The translations under genes were made by a program, and so were the position numbers. From UBA993 sp964485855 (GTDB taxonomy: Bacteria; Bacillota; Dethiobacteria; DTU022), in contig CAZAKI010000047.1 in the NCBI GenBank assembly GCA_964485855.1, positions 1 through 13,263 on the forward strand: 13,263 bases of DNA, in the 5' to 3' direction. This document shows, piece by piece, positions 6,897 through 13,263 of the stretch; the first letter of the stretch is position 1, and each line of letters starts with the position of its first letter. The notes under the pieces are model-generated. The model saw nothing but the letters and a program-made list of their open reading frames with translations. It searched no databases and was not told the origin of the DNA.

Positions 6897-7520
6897 GTGC
6901 GGGGATTGTTTATAACTCTCGAAGGGATCGACGGTTGTGGTAAATCAACTCAAACTGAACGCCTGCTTGATCATTTGCAGGGTGAAGGTATTAAGTGTTT
7001 GCTGATCAGAGAACCGGGCGGGACTGCAGTGGGTGAAGATATCCGCAAGGTGATCCTTGATAATCACTACTCCCTCTCGCTTTCAGCTGAACTGCTGCTC
7101 TACATGGCGGCCCGCGCGGAATTGTCTCGCCGGGTGATTATTCCGGCCCTGCTCTCCGGCCAGGTTGTGCTCTGCGATCGCTTTACCGATTCTACCCTTG
7201 CATATCAGGGCTATGGCGGCGGCGCCGACTTAAACTGGATCAGAACACTTAACCACCAGGCGACTAGCGGTCAGATTCCTGATCGGACCTTTCTGCTTGA
7301 TCTGCAAGCAGAAGCTGCCTTGGAACGGCGCAAGGAAAAATCAGATCGCATGGAAAGCAAGACCCTTGACTTTCATCGCCGGGTCAGACAGGGTTATCTG
7401 CAGCTGGCCGTAAGTGAGCCACAGCGCTTTGTTGTGATCGATGCTGCCGCTAATAAAGATCGGATTGAAAATTTAATCTGGGCGACTGTAAAATCGCTAA
7501 TCGCAAGGATAGGGAGTTAA
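6897..7520 (+). CDS. tmk: Thymidylate kinase (dTMP kinase)
   Basis: Phosphorylates dTMP to dTDP with ATP, an essential step of dTTP supply. The 207 residues carry the P-loop EGIDGCGKST (9-18), REPGGT (38-43) for the substrate phosphate, the DRFTDSTLAYQG block (93-104), DLQAEAALERR and a basic LID segment RRKEKSDRME (about 143-152), then the FHRRVRQGY helix. Length is normal. The start is GTG with AAGAGGTG (6884-6891) five bases upstream. It begins a tight set with holB and ricT, as in many Bacillota, but the two small genes that separate tmk and holB in B. subtilis (yaaQ and yaaR) are absent. I see no good promoter in the 64 bases between the guaB terminator and this gene. Confidence 0.97.
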   Translation: MRGLFITLEGIDGCGKSTQTERLLDHLQGEGIKCLLIREPGGTAVGEDIRKVILDNHYSLSLSAELLLYMAARAELSRRVIIPALLSGQVVLCDRFTDSTLAYQGYGGGADLNWIRTLNHQATSGQIPDRTFLLDLQAEAALERRKEKSDRMESKTLDFHRRVRQGYLQLAVSEPQRFVVIDAAANKDRIENLIWATVKSLIARIGS

Positions 7521-7526
7521 TCAAGA

Positions 7527-8510
7527 TTGCCAGTTGAAGAACAGCTGATCGGACAGGAAGAGATGCTCAGGCTGCTGAAGGGTTCACTGATCAACGATCA
7601 ACTCAGCCATGCCCTTATGCTGATTGGCCCTAACGGCAGCGGCAAGAAAAGTTGGGGTCGCTGGCTGGCCCGGACCCTGCTTTGCCTGAATCGGCAGGGA
7701 GCCTCTGCCTGCCTGCAGTGCCGATCCTGCCGTAGTTTTGAGACTGGCAGTCATCCGGATCTTTTTCTGATCAAACCTGAAGGCCGTAACCTGAAGACAG
7801 CCCAGATTCGTGAGGTTAAAGCGAACTTTTATTTAGCCGGTAGTAAAAAAGTCTGTCTGATCGAACAGGCTGAGCAGATGACCGCTGAAGCCTGTGCAGC
7901 GCTGCTCAAGATTTTAGAAGATCCACCAACTGGTTTAACTTTTATCCTGCTCACCGAGCAGACCCGCGACCTGCCGGATACGATTATATCCCGCTGTCAA
8001 AGCTATTATCTGCTGCCTTTGCCGGTAGCCCAGTTGGCCGAGTTGCTCCGCAGGAATAAAGACTTGACGTCGGAAAAAGCCCTGTTGCTGGCCAAAATCA
8101 GCGCCGGGTTGCCGGGTGCCGCCTTCAGGCTTGCTGCTGATCCGGGTTTTGACCAGCGGATTGAAGAAGCGCGTTCACTGGCCTACAAGCTGGCGGTTGG
8201 CAGGGATCCGATTATTCAGCTTTTAGGGTGGGCCGAACAGCTGGCGCAAAAAGAAGATCTGCTGCCGGTCCTGGAACTACTGGCCATGATTTTCAGGGAT
8301 GGTCTGTTGCAGAATCTGTGCCGCAGTGGCGATCGCCCTGATCAGTTTGAACAGTCCTCGGTCTGGCTTGAAAAAGTCGCTCCCACCAGTCTCGAAGCGG
8401 CAGTTTTGTTGCTTAACCAGTGTGCCTGTGCATTACTCTCTACCAATGTTAATCGGCGGCTGCTGCTTGAAAAAACCTTAATCTTGTTGCAAAGGAGGTT
8501 AACCGGATGA
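7527..8510 (+). CDS. holB: DNA polymerase III subunit delta'
   Basis: The stator subunit of the clamp loader, partner of the DnaX product encoded at 977-2761. The 327-residue protein has the AAA+ N-terminal module: GPNGSGKKS (34-42) in the Walker A position, zinc cysteines C53, C62, C65 and C68, a degenerate Walker B in which DEAH is replaced by EQAE (113-116), and the SRC motif (155-157) that supplies an arginine finger to the neighbouring subunit. The rest is a helical collar domain. The start is TTG with AGGGAG (7511-7516) ten bases upstream, six bases after the tmk stop. Its TGA stop overlaps the ricT ATG. Assignment over DnaX rests on the missing sensor and DEAH residues, shorter length and the tmk-ricT context. 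Confidence 0.95.
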   Translation: MPVEEQLIGQEEMLRLLKGSLINDQLSHALMLIGPNGSGKKSWGRWLARTLLCLNRQGASACLQCRSCRSFETGSHPDLFLIKPEGRNLKTAQIREVKANFYLAGSKKVCLIEQAEQMTAEACAALLKILEDPPTGLTFILLTEQTRDLPDTIISRCQSYYLLPLPVAQLAELLRRNKDLTSEKALLLAKISAGLPGAAFRLAADPGFDQRIEEARSLAYKLAVGRDPIIQLLGWAEQLAQKEDLLPVLELLAMIFRDGLLQNLCRSGDRPDQFEQSSVWLEKVAPTSLEAAVLLLNQCACALLSTNVNRRLLLEKTLILLQRRLTG

Positions 8511-9307
8511 CCAGGGTAATCGGAGTCCGCTTTAAACCTGCCGGGAAGATCTATTATTTTGAACCGCTTAATGAGCCTATTTGTCTGGCAACAATGGTCA
8601 TAGTCGAAACAGCACGGGGTCAGGAAATCGGTCAGGTAATGACTGAAGCAAAAGATGTAGATGAAAAGCAGCTGGTTTTGCCCCTGAAGAAGGTAATTCG
8701 TCCAGCCACCCAGGAGGATATTTGCCGGGTGGAAGAAAACCGCCAGAAGGAAGAAGCTGCGTTTAACCGGTGTCGAGAAAAAATAGTCGAACATGGCCTG
8801 GATATGAAATTAGTTACGGTTGAGTATACTTTTGACCGCAATAAGATTATCTTTTACTTCACGTCCGAAGAGAGGGTTGACTTCAGGGAGTTGGTCAAGG
8901 ATCTGGCTTCAATCTTTAAAACCCGGATCGAGCTCCGCCAGATCGGAGTCAGGGATGAAGCAAAAATCAAGGGCGGAATCGGTCCCTGTGGCCGGGCTTT
9001 CTGTTGTTCCACCTTTCTGGAAGATTTCGAGCCGGTCTCAATTCGGATGGCCAAGGGCCAAAATCTCTCCCTCAATCCGACCAAGATTTCAGGAGTCTGC
9101 GGCCGCCTGATGTGCTGCCTGCGCTTCGAAGCCAACGCTTACGAGGATGCCCGGGAGAAGATGCCGCAACCCGGCGACGAGGTGGTAACGCCGGATGGTG
9201 ATGGAAAGGTCATGGAGTTTAATTTTAAGAAAAAAACAGCCCTAATCAGGCTGCATGAATCCGGACATACCCGCGAGTTTCCGCTGGAAGAAATTGATCT
9301 GCCCTAA
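8507..9307 (+). CDS. ricT: RicT (YaaT), PSP1-domain iron-sulfur protein
   Basis: A 266-residue PSP1-domain protein. In B. subtilis RicT joins RicA and RicF in a complex that carries [4Fe-4S] clusters, stimulates RNase Y-dependent mRNA maturation and promotes sporulation, competence and biofilm formation. The six conserved cysteines are present in two repeats: CGRAFCC (C161, C166, C167) and CGRLMCC (C198, C203, C204). The PSP1 core spans about 60-145, with VEYTFDRNKIIFYFTSEERVDF inside it, and a small beta domain with GDEVVTPDGDG follows at 223-233. The ATG has a near-perfect AAAGGAGGT (8491-8499) seven bases upstream and overlaps the holB stop by four bases (ATGA), so translation is coupled. 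No ricA or ricF gene is in the window. Confidence 0.95.
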   Translation: MTRVIGVRFKPAGKIYYFEPLNEPICLATMVIVETARGQEIGQVMTEAKDVDEKQLVLPLKKVIRPATQEDICRVEENRQKEEAAFNRCREKIVEHGLDMKLVTVEYTFDRNKIIFYFTSEERVDFRELVKDLASIFKTRIELRQIGVRDEAKIKGGIGPCGRAFCCSTFLEDFEPVSIRMAKGQNLSLNPTKISGVCGRLMCCLRFEANAYEDAREKMPQPGDEVVTPDGDGKVMEFNFKKKTALIRLHESGHTREFPLEEIDLP

Positions 9308-9310
9308 ATC

Positions 9311-9341
9311 AAAGGGGCACAGCATTGCTGTACCCCTTTTT
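9311..9341 (+). terminator. Terminator of the tmk-holB-ricT unit
   Basis: AAAGGGG (9311-9317) and ACAGC (9319-9323) pair with GCTGT (9327-9331) and the CCCC that follows (9333-9336), with one C/A mismatch and a three-base loop, ending in five T. It starts four bases after the ricT stop. The convergent abrB ends at 9361, so the hairpin may also help stop abrB transcripts, though the T-run on that side is short. Confidence 0.88.
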
Positions 9342-9360
9342 GGACGGTAAAATGTTGTAT

Positions 9361-9603
9361 TTAATCTTTAGCCAGTTTGTCAATGCATTCACGACAAACG
9401 ATACGGTTGCCGAAATGCTTTACATTATCGGCATTGCCGCAGAAGAGGCAGGCTGGCTCATATTTTTTTAGGATTATTTTTTCTGAGTCTACATAAATTT
9501 CAAGAGCGTCTTTTACTTCAATGCCCAGCGTCCGTCTTAATTCTATAGGAATTACCACTCGTCCCAGTTCGTCTACTTTTCTGACAATCCCCGTTGATTT
9601 CAA
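9361..9603 (-). CDS. abrB: AbrB-family transition-state regulator with four-cysteine tail
   Basis: An 80-residue DNA-binding protein. Residues 1-48 are the swapped-hairpin AbrB domain, nearly identical to B. subtilis AbrB (MKSTGIVRKVDELGRVVIPIELR and so on to KIILKKY). In Bacillus AbrB represses many transition-phase genes during growth. The C-terminal part differs: it is short and has CLFC and CREC pairs (about residues 52-55 and 70-73), which look like a zinc-ribbon-type site, a form also known in clostridial AbrB-like proteins. I chose the TTG at 9603 because AAAGGAGG lies just upstream of it. An in-frame ATG at 9624 would put that ribosome binding site inside the coding region. The gene is divergent from metG, as in B. 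subtilis. Confidence 0.93.
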   Translation of the reverse strand: MKSTGIVRKVDELGRVVIPIELRRTLGIEVKDALEIYVDSEKIILKKYEPACLFCGNADNVKHFGNRIVCRECIDKLAKD

Positions 9604-9647
9604 TGCTATTCCTCCTTTTATCATAATGGAGCAAGCGTGGTTCGAAC

Positions 9648-9677
9648 ATTATACCAGTAATTTACATGGTAAGTCAA
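9648..9677 (-). promoter_or_regulatory. Sigma-A-type promoter of abrB
   Basis: Read on the minus strand: TTGACT (9677-9672), an 18-base spacer, then TATAAT (9653-9648) preceded by an extended -10 TG. Transcription would start near 9641, about 38 bases before the TTG start. Confidence 0.8.
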
Positions 9678-9805
9678 TAGTTTTTTTCCCAAATTGCTCA
9701 ACTTTACAAAAATATTACATGGATAGTGATGGGTTAATGCTAGATAATCTGTACTAGATGCAATAATTTTACATTCGGTCTAAATGTCCTGACAGCCCAT
9801 TCTCC

Positions 9806-9833
9806 TTGACAGTATCGATTGCTCTGATATAAT
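9806..9833 (+). promoter_or_regulatory. Sigma-A-type extended -10 promoter of metG
   Basis: Perfect TTGACA (9806-9811), a 16-base spacer and perfect TATAAT (9828-9833), with the extended -10 TG at 9825-9826. Initiation near 9840 gives a leader of about 29 bases, too short for a T-box or S-adenosylmethionine riboswitch. The AT-rich stretch 9678-9805 between the two promoters holds no other feature I can name. Confidence 0.88.
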
Positions 9834-9868
9834 AGCTTCATCTTTCAGTGCTCTAAGGAGGCCTTGAG

Positions 9869-11818
9869 TTGACAGGCGAACAAACCTTCTATATTACTAC
9901 ACCGATCTATTACCCGAGCAATAAACTGCACGTTGGAAATTCCTATACTACTGTTGCCGCCGATGCCATGGCCCGCTATCAAAGACTTTGCGGCCACCGG
10001 GTCTGGTTTCTGACCGGAACCGATGAGCATGGACAGAAGATTCAGAGGCAGGCGGAAGCAGCCGGTAAAAAACCGATTGATTTTGTTGATGAAATTGTTG
10101 CCTGGATCAAGGAATTGTGGGCTGAGCTTGATATTTCCTATGATGATTTTATCCGGACTACCGAGCCCCGTCATACGGAACAGGTAGCGGCAATCTTTAC
10201 CCATTTTTATGAAACTGGGGATATCTATAAGGGCAAATATGAAGGATGGTACTGTACGCCCTGCGAAGCCTACTGGACGGAACGCCAGTTGGCAGATGGG
10301 AAATGTCCGGATTGCAACCGCGATGTGGAGCTGATTGCCGAAGAAGCCTATTTTTTTAAAATGTCCAAGTATGCCGATCGCTTGCTGGAGCACATCGAAA
10401 ATAATCCGGCATTTATTCAGCCTCCTTCCCGTAAAAATGAAATGATCAATAATTTTCTAAAACCGGGGTTGGAAGATCTCTGCGTTTCCCGGACCTCTTT
10501 CGATTGGGGAATTCCGGTGCCTTTTGATCGGGATCATGTGATCTATGTCTGGCTTGACGCGCTCAGCAATTATATAACCGCCCTTGGTTACGGTGAAAAA
10601 GACGAAAAATTTAAGCTGTTCTGGCCGGCCGACGTCCAGCTGATCGGTAAAGATATCCTGCGTTTCCACACAATTTACTGGCCCATCTTCCTGATGGCCC
10701 TGGATTTGCCGCTGCCGAAAACAGTATTTGGCCATGGCTGGTTGATGCTGCAGGATGGAAAAATGTCAAAATCGAAAGGCAACGTAGTTGATCCCCGGGT
10801 GCTTGCTGCCCGTTACAGCTCCGATGCCCTGCGCTACTTTCTCCTGCGCGAAATACCTTTCGGCCAGGATGGGATATTCAGCCTGGAAAGCTTTATCAGC
10901 CGGATCAATACCGATCTGGCCAACGACCTTGGTAATCTGGTTAGCAGGACGCTTACGATGGCCGAACGTTATTTTGAAGGCGTTCTGCCTGCACCGGTCG
11001 CCACCGGCAAAGGTGATCAGGAGCTTGCCGGCCTGGCTGTTGAAACACCAAAAATGGTCGCGCAAGCAATGGATGAACTAAAAACCAGCGATGCCCTGGC
11101 GGAGCTTTGGAAACTGGTTCGGCGGAGCAATAAGTATATTGATGAGAACCTGCCCTGGGAATTAGCGAAGGATCCTGCTGATCGTCCGCGGCTCGGCACG
11201 GTGATCTATAATCTTTTTGAAAGTATTCGCTTTATTGCGGTAATGCTGCAACCTTTTATGCCCCGTTCCCCGCAGAGCATCTTTGAACAGATCGGTCTTC
11301 AAGCGAACAACGCACTACAGGGTTGGGATTCTCTACAGCAATGGGGAGCTTTACCCCCTGATACCAGGGTCGAAAGAGGCGAAGATCTTTTTCCCCGTCT
11401 CAACCTGCAGGCAGAAATTCGCGAAATGCAGGGCGGTAAACCGGCTGACGTTCAGCAAACTGTTGCCGAGGAAGTTCCGGAACATGAGGGATTGATTTCC
11501 ATTGACCAGTTTCAGCAGGTTGACTTAAGGGTAGCCGAGATAATCACTGCTGAACGAATCCCCAAGTCCGATAAATTATTGAAGATTGAAGTGCTGCTGG
11601 GTGAAGAGGAAAAACGCCAGGTTGTGGCCGGGATCGCCGAGCATTACGAGCCCTCTGAACTGCCTGGCAAAAAAGTGCTTTTTGTTGCCAACCTCAAGCC
11701 GGTTAAATTGCGTGGAGTCCAATCGCAAGGGATGCTGCTAGCTGCTACCACACCCGATGGCCATTTATCGCTAACCGGGCTCGATCAGGATATGCCTGCC
11801 GGGAGCAGGATTAGCTAA
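9869..11818 (+). CDS. metG: Methionyl-tRNA synthetase
   Basis: Charges tRNA-Met and initiator tRNA with methionine. The 649-residue protein is the long form common in Bacillota. It has the class I signature region YYPSNKLHVGNSYTT (14-28), the zinc-binding cysteines C129, C132, C146 and C149 in the connective peptide, WLDALSNY (228-235), the KMSKS loop (298-302), an alpha-helical anticodon-binding domain (about 340-490) and a C-terminal EMAP/Trbp111-type tRNA-binding domain (about 545-649, with QVDLRVAEI and LKPVKLRGVQSQGM). The HIGH motif reads HVGN, with Asn in place of the last His. The TTG start has AAGGAGG (9855-9861) seven bases upstream. tatD follows directly, so the two are probably one operon under the consensus promoter. 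Confidence 0.98.
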   Translation: MTGEQTFYITTPIYYPSNKLHVGNSYTTVAADAMARYQRLCGHRVWFLTGTDEHGQKIQRQAEAAGKKPIDFVDEIVAWIKELWAELDISYDDFIRTTEPRHTEQVAAIFTHFYETGDIYKGKYEGWYCTPCEAYWTERQLADGKCPDCNRDVELIAEEAYFFKMSKYADRLLEHIENNPAFIQPPSRKNEMINNFLKPGLEDLCVSRTSFDWGIPVPFDRDHVIYVWLDALSNYITALGYGEKDEKFKLFWPADVQLIGKDILRFHTIYWPIFLMALDLPLPKTVFGHGWLMLQDGKMSKSKGNVVDPRVLAARYSSDALRYFLLREIPFGQDGIFSLESFISRINTDLANDLGNLVSRTLTMAERYFEGVLPAPVATGKGDQELAGLAVETPKMVAQAMDELKTSDALAELWKLVRRSNKYIDENLPWELAKDPADRPRLGTVIYNLFESIRFIAVMLQPFMPRSPQSIFEQIGLQANNALQGWDSLQQWGALPPDTRVERGEDLFPRLNLQAEIREMQGGKPADVQQTVAEEVPEHEGLISIDQFQQVDLRVAEIITAERIPKSDKLLKIEVLLGEEEKRQVVAGIAEHYEPSELPGKKVLFVANLKPVKLRGVQSQGMLLAATTPDGHLSLTGLDQDMPAGSRIS

Positions 11819-12601
11819 ATGGATATCCTGATTGATACCCATGCCCACCTTGATTTTCCGCAGTACAAAAAAGACCTGGTCCAGGTTCTGGAGCGAGCCA
11901 GGCAGGCGGGGGTCATCGCTGTTCTTAATGCCGGAACCGATCTAAAAAGTTCCCTGCGCTCAGTGGAGTTAAGTGTTAGCTATCCTGCCATCAGCGCAGC
12001 GGTCGGTATTCATCCTCACGGTGCGGCAAAGGCAGCTTCGGGCTGGCTGGTTCAGCTGGAACAGCTTGCTAACCATGAAAAGGTTCTTGCCATCGGGGAA
12101 ATGGGTCTTGATTTTTATCGTAATCTATCTCCCCGTGATTGCCAGGAAGAGGTTTTTCGGAAACAGATCCGCCTTGCCGTCCAGGTTAACAAACCGCTGA
12201 TCATCCACAGCCGTGAAGCATGGACTGATACGATGCGTATTTTGAAAGATGAACAGCTGCCTGACCCACCCGGGGTCATGCACTGCTTTTCCGGGAACCG
12301 CAGCTGGTTGGATGCTTCACTGGACCTTGGTTTTTATATTTCGATTGCTGGTCCGGTTACCTATCCCCGCTCCCATGATTTGCGGGATCTACTGCGCTAT
12401 ATTCCGGAAGATCGACTGCTGCTGGAGACCGATGCTCCTTATCTTTCACCCCAGGCCTACCGCAGTGAACGTAACGAACCGGCTTATGTAAAACTGACTT
12501 ACGAGCGGGTTGCCCTGGCCCTCGATCGCGAGCCGGAGCTGCTGGCCAAACAGGTTTACCTCAACGCGATCCGTCTTTTTTCCGACCGGCTTGTCGATTG
12601 A
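11819..12601 (+). CDS. tatD: TatD-family metal-dependent deoxyribonuclease
   Basis: A 260-residue TIM-barrel metallohydrolase of the TatD family, whose members act as magnesium-dependent DNases or exonucleases in DNA repair and degradation. All expected metal ligands are visible: DTHAHLD with H8 and H10, IGEMGLDF with E94, IHSRE with H130, MHCFSG with H155, and LLETDAPYL with D205. Length is typical. The ATG starts right after the metG TAA with no gap, and AGGA near 11807-11810 can serve as ribosome binding site. The metG-tatD order matches B. subtilis metS-yabD. I see no T-rich plus-strand terminator after it: the hairpin at 12628-12659 has its T-run on the other strand. Confidence 0.95.
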   Translation: MDILIDTHAHLDFPQYKKDLVQVLERARQAGVIAVLNAGTDLKSSLRSVELSVSYPAISAAVGIHPHGAAKAASGWLVQLEQLANHEKVLAIGEMGLDFYRNLSPRDCQEEVFRKQIRLAVQVNKPLIIHSREAWTDTMRILKDEQLPDPPGVMHCFSGNRSWLDASLDLGFYISIAGPVTYPRSHDLRDLLRYIPEDRLLLETDAPYLSPQAYRSERNEPAYVKLTYERVALALDREPELLAKQVYLNAIRLFSDRLVD

Positions 12602-12611
12602 AAAACCATGG

Positions 12612-12659
12612 CAAACAAAATTAGAAAAGGCACCTACCATGAACAGAAGGTAAGTGCCT
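12612..12659 (-). terminator. Minus-strand terminator of the SCP2-like gene
   Basis: AGGCAC and TACC (12628-12638, with one unpaired C) pair with GGTA and GTGCCT (12649-12659). On the minus strand the stem is followed by TTTTCTAATTTTG, which fits a terminator about 50 bases after the SCP2-like stop. On the plus strand no T-run follows, so it would stop tatD transcripts poorly. Confidence 0.7.
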
Positions 12660-12712
12660 GATCAAATCGTTACTTTAGTATTGGCCACATCTTTTCAACG
12701 AGCGGCTGCTTT

Positions 12713-13039
12713 TTAGCCAAGCAGGCTTTGCAGTTTCATCGCCAGGGACATGTCACCTTTTACTTTCAGCTTACCGGCCATAAAAGCGGAAGTTGCATTC
12801 AGTTTACCGTCAAGCATAGCTGCAAAGTCTTCAGCAGTCATGGTGATTGTGATGTTGGGGCTGTCATGGGCAGCTTCAACAACCGTGGCTTTACCGTCAT
12901 CCACCGCGGCATGGAATACTCCGCCGTCGTCTCCGGAAAGTTCGAACTGGTATACTGCAGTGACCCCTTTCATTTTGGCCGGATCTGCTGCTTCAATCTT
13001 CTTGTTCAGGTTTTCAAGAACTGCTTTTAAATCTGCCAT
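12713..13039 (-). CDS. SCP2 sterol-binding-domain-like protein
   Basis: A 108-residue protein consisting only of an SCP2-like domain. It shows the family pattern of an N-terminal helix (about 1-20), a beta sheet with VYQFELSGDDGGVFHAAV (29-46), DSPNITITMTAEDFAAMLDGKLN (59-81, the most recognisable stretch) and a final FMAGKLKVKGDMSLAMKLQSLL. SCP2 folds form a hydrophobic pocket that can bind lipids or fatty acyl groups. The ligand of stand-alone bacterial members is generally unknown. No signal peptide is seen, so it is likely cytoplasmic. The ATG has AAGGAGG (minus strand, 13057-13051) eleven bases upstream, slightly far. It is a single-gene unit with its own terminator. I found no convincing promoter for it. 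Confidence 0.88.
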   Translation of the reverse strand: MADLKAVLENLNKKIEAADPAKMKGVTAVYQFELSGDDGGVFHAAVDDGKATVVEAAHDSPNITITMTAEDFAAMLDGKLNATSAFMAGKLKVKGDMSLAMKLQSLLG

Positions 13040-13263
13040 CCTATAAAACGCCTCCTTAAAAATAATAATGATGCGAAACTAAAACTATGGTCTAGATTAA
13101 TTCGCCAGCTTGGTCCCCCTTTCCTGCCTGATTTGCTTAAACAGGTGAAATATTACTAGTGTAAAATATATTATAAAACAAAGGAGGAAATTTGTCATTA
13201 AATTTTTACAACTAAAGACAATTTACTGAAGTTTGACTCAAGTGACCACCGTGGATAGAATTA
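13040..13263. other. AT-rich right-edge region without a recognised gene
   Basis: These 224 bases carry the SCP2-like leader on the minus strand and, on the plus strand, an orphan AAAGGAGG (13180-13187) next to an AT-rich -10-like stretch (TAAAAT at 13162-13167, with a poor TTAAAC 18 bases before it). The only plus-strand reading from the TTG at 13192 stops after seven codons. A near-perfect inverted repeat, AAATTTGTC (13188-13196) and GACAATTT (13217-13224), lies just after the ribosome binding site. Confidence 0.5.

Noticed and set aside
9834..9868. T-box or S-adenosylmethionine riboswitch before metG
   Set aside because: The predicted leader is about 29 bases and lacks the T-box sequence and any aptamer-like folding.
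12628..12659. Hairpin as a tatD (plus-strand) terminator
   Set aside because: No T-run follows on the plus strand. The T-rich flank is on the minus strand, so I assigned it to the SCP2-like gene.
12728..13046. Two plus-strand open frames opposite the SCP2-like gene
   Set aside because: They mirror the minus-strand gene, whose protein matches a known fold and has a proper ribosome binding site. The plus-strand frames have neither.
1..13263. CRISPR array, insertion sequence, prophage, toxin-antitoxin or defence genes
   Set aside because: No repeated spacer-type array, transposase motif, terminal repeats or recognisable defence protein was seen on either strand.

Overview
The window looks like an ordinary housekeeping stretch of a Bacillota (Firmicutes) chromosome, probably a Clostridia-type anaerobe of moderate GC content. 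The reasons are a large Bacillus-type SRP RNA with an Alu domain, an AbrB-family regulator, a RicT/YaaT protein, strong AGGAGG ribosome binding sites, frequent TTG starts, and a gene order that follows the origin-proximal block of Bacillus subtilis: SRP RNA-dnaX-ybaB-recR, then tmk-holB-ricT, then abrB-metG-tatD. The exact genus cannot be told from the sequence.

Layout. Bases 1-564 are RNA genes: the 3' part of a tRNA-Ser(CGA) with its terminator, then a consensus promoter driving tRNA-Ser(GGA) and, 12 bases later, the SRP RNA. With no visible terminator after the SRP RNA, a plus-strand run follows: an ACT-domain protein, dnaX, ebfC/ybaB and recR (567-3693). It meets a two-gene minus-strand module (3700-5127), a DUF3786 protein and an alpha/beta hydrolase, that interrupts the colinear order. 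Next come guaB with its own promoter and terminator (5252-6832), the tight tmk-holB-ricT set (6897-9307) closed by a hairpin terminator, and the divergent pair abrB (minus) / metG-tatD (plus), which share a 265-base spacer with one near-consensus promoter for each side. A minus-strand SCP2-like gene (12713-13039) closes the annotated part. The last 224 bases hold no recognisable gene.

How the genes fit together. Two clamp-loader subunits of DNA polymerase III (dnaX and holB) sit with dTMP kinase, RecR and its EbfC/YbaB neighbour, so DNA replication and repair dominate. GuaB (GMP synthesis), MetRS, the serine tRNAs and SRP RNA add nucleotide supply, translation and protein export. AbrB and RicT are, in relatives, transition-state and sporulation regulators.

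I did not find a new defence, mobile or biosynthetic system. The points most worth a second look are the ACT-domain gene whose start abuts the SRP RNA, an in-frame A_AAA_AAG slippery heptamer in dnaX, a short AbrB with a four-cysteine tail, the reverse DUF3786/hydrolase module, a hairpin upstream of the guaB promoter, and an orphan ribosome binding site near the right edge.
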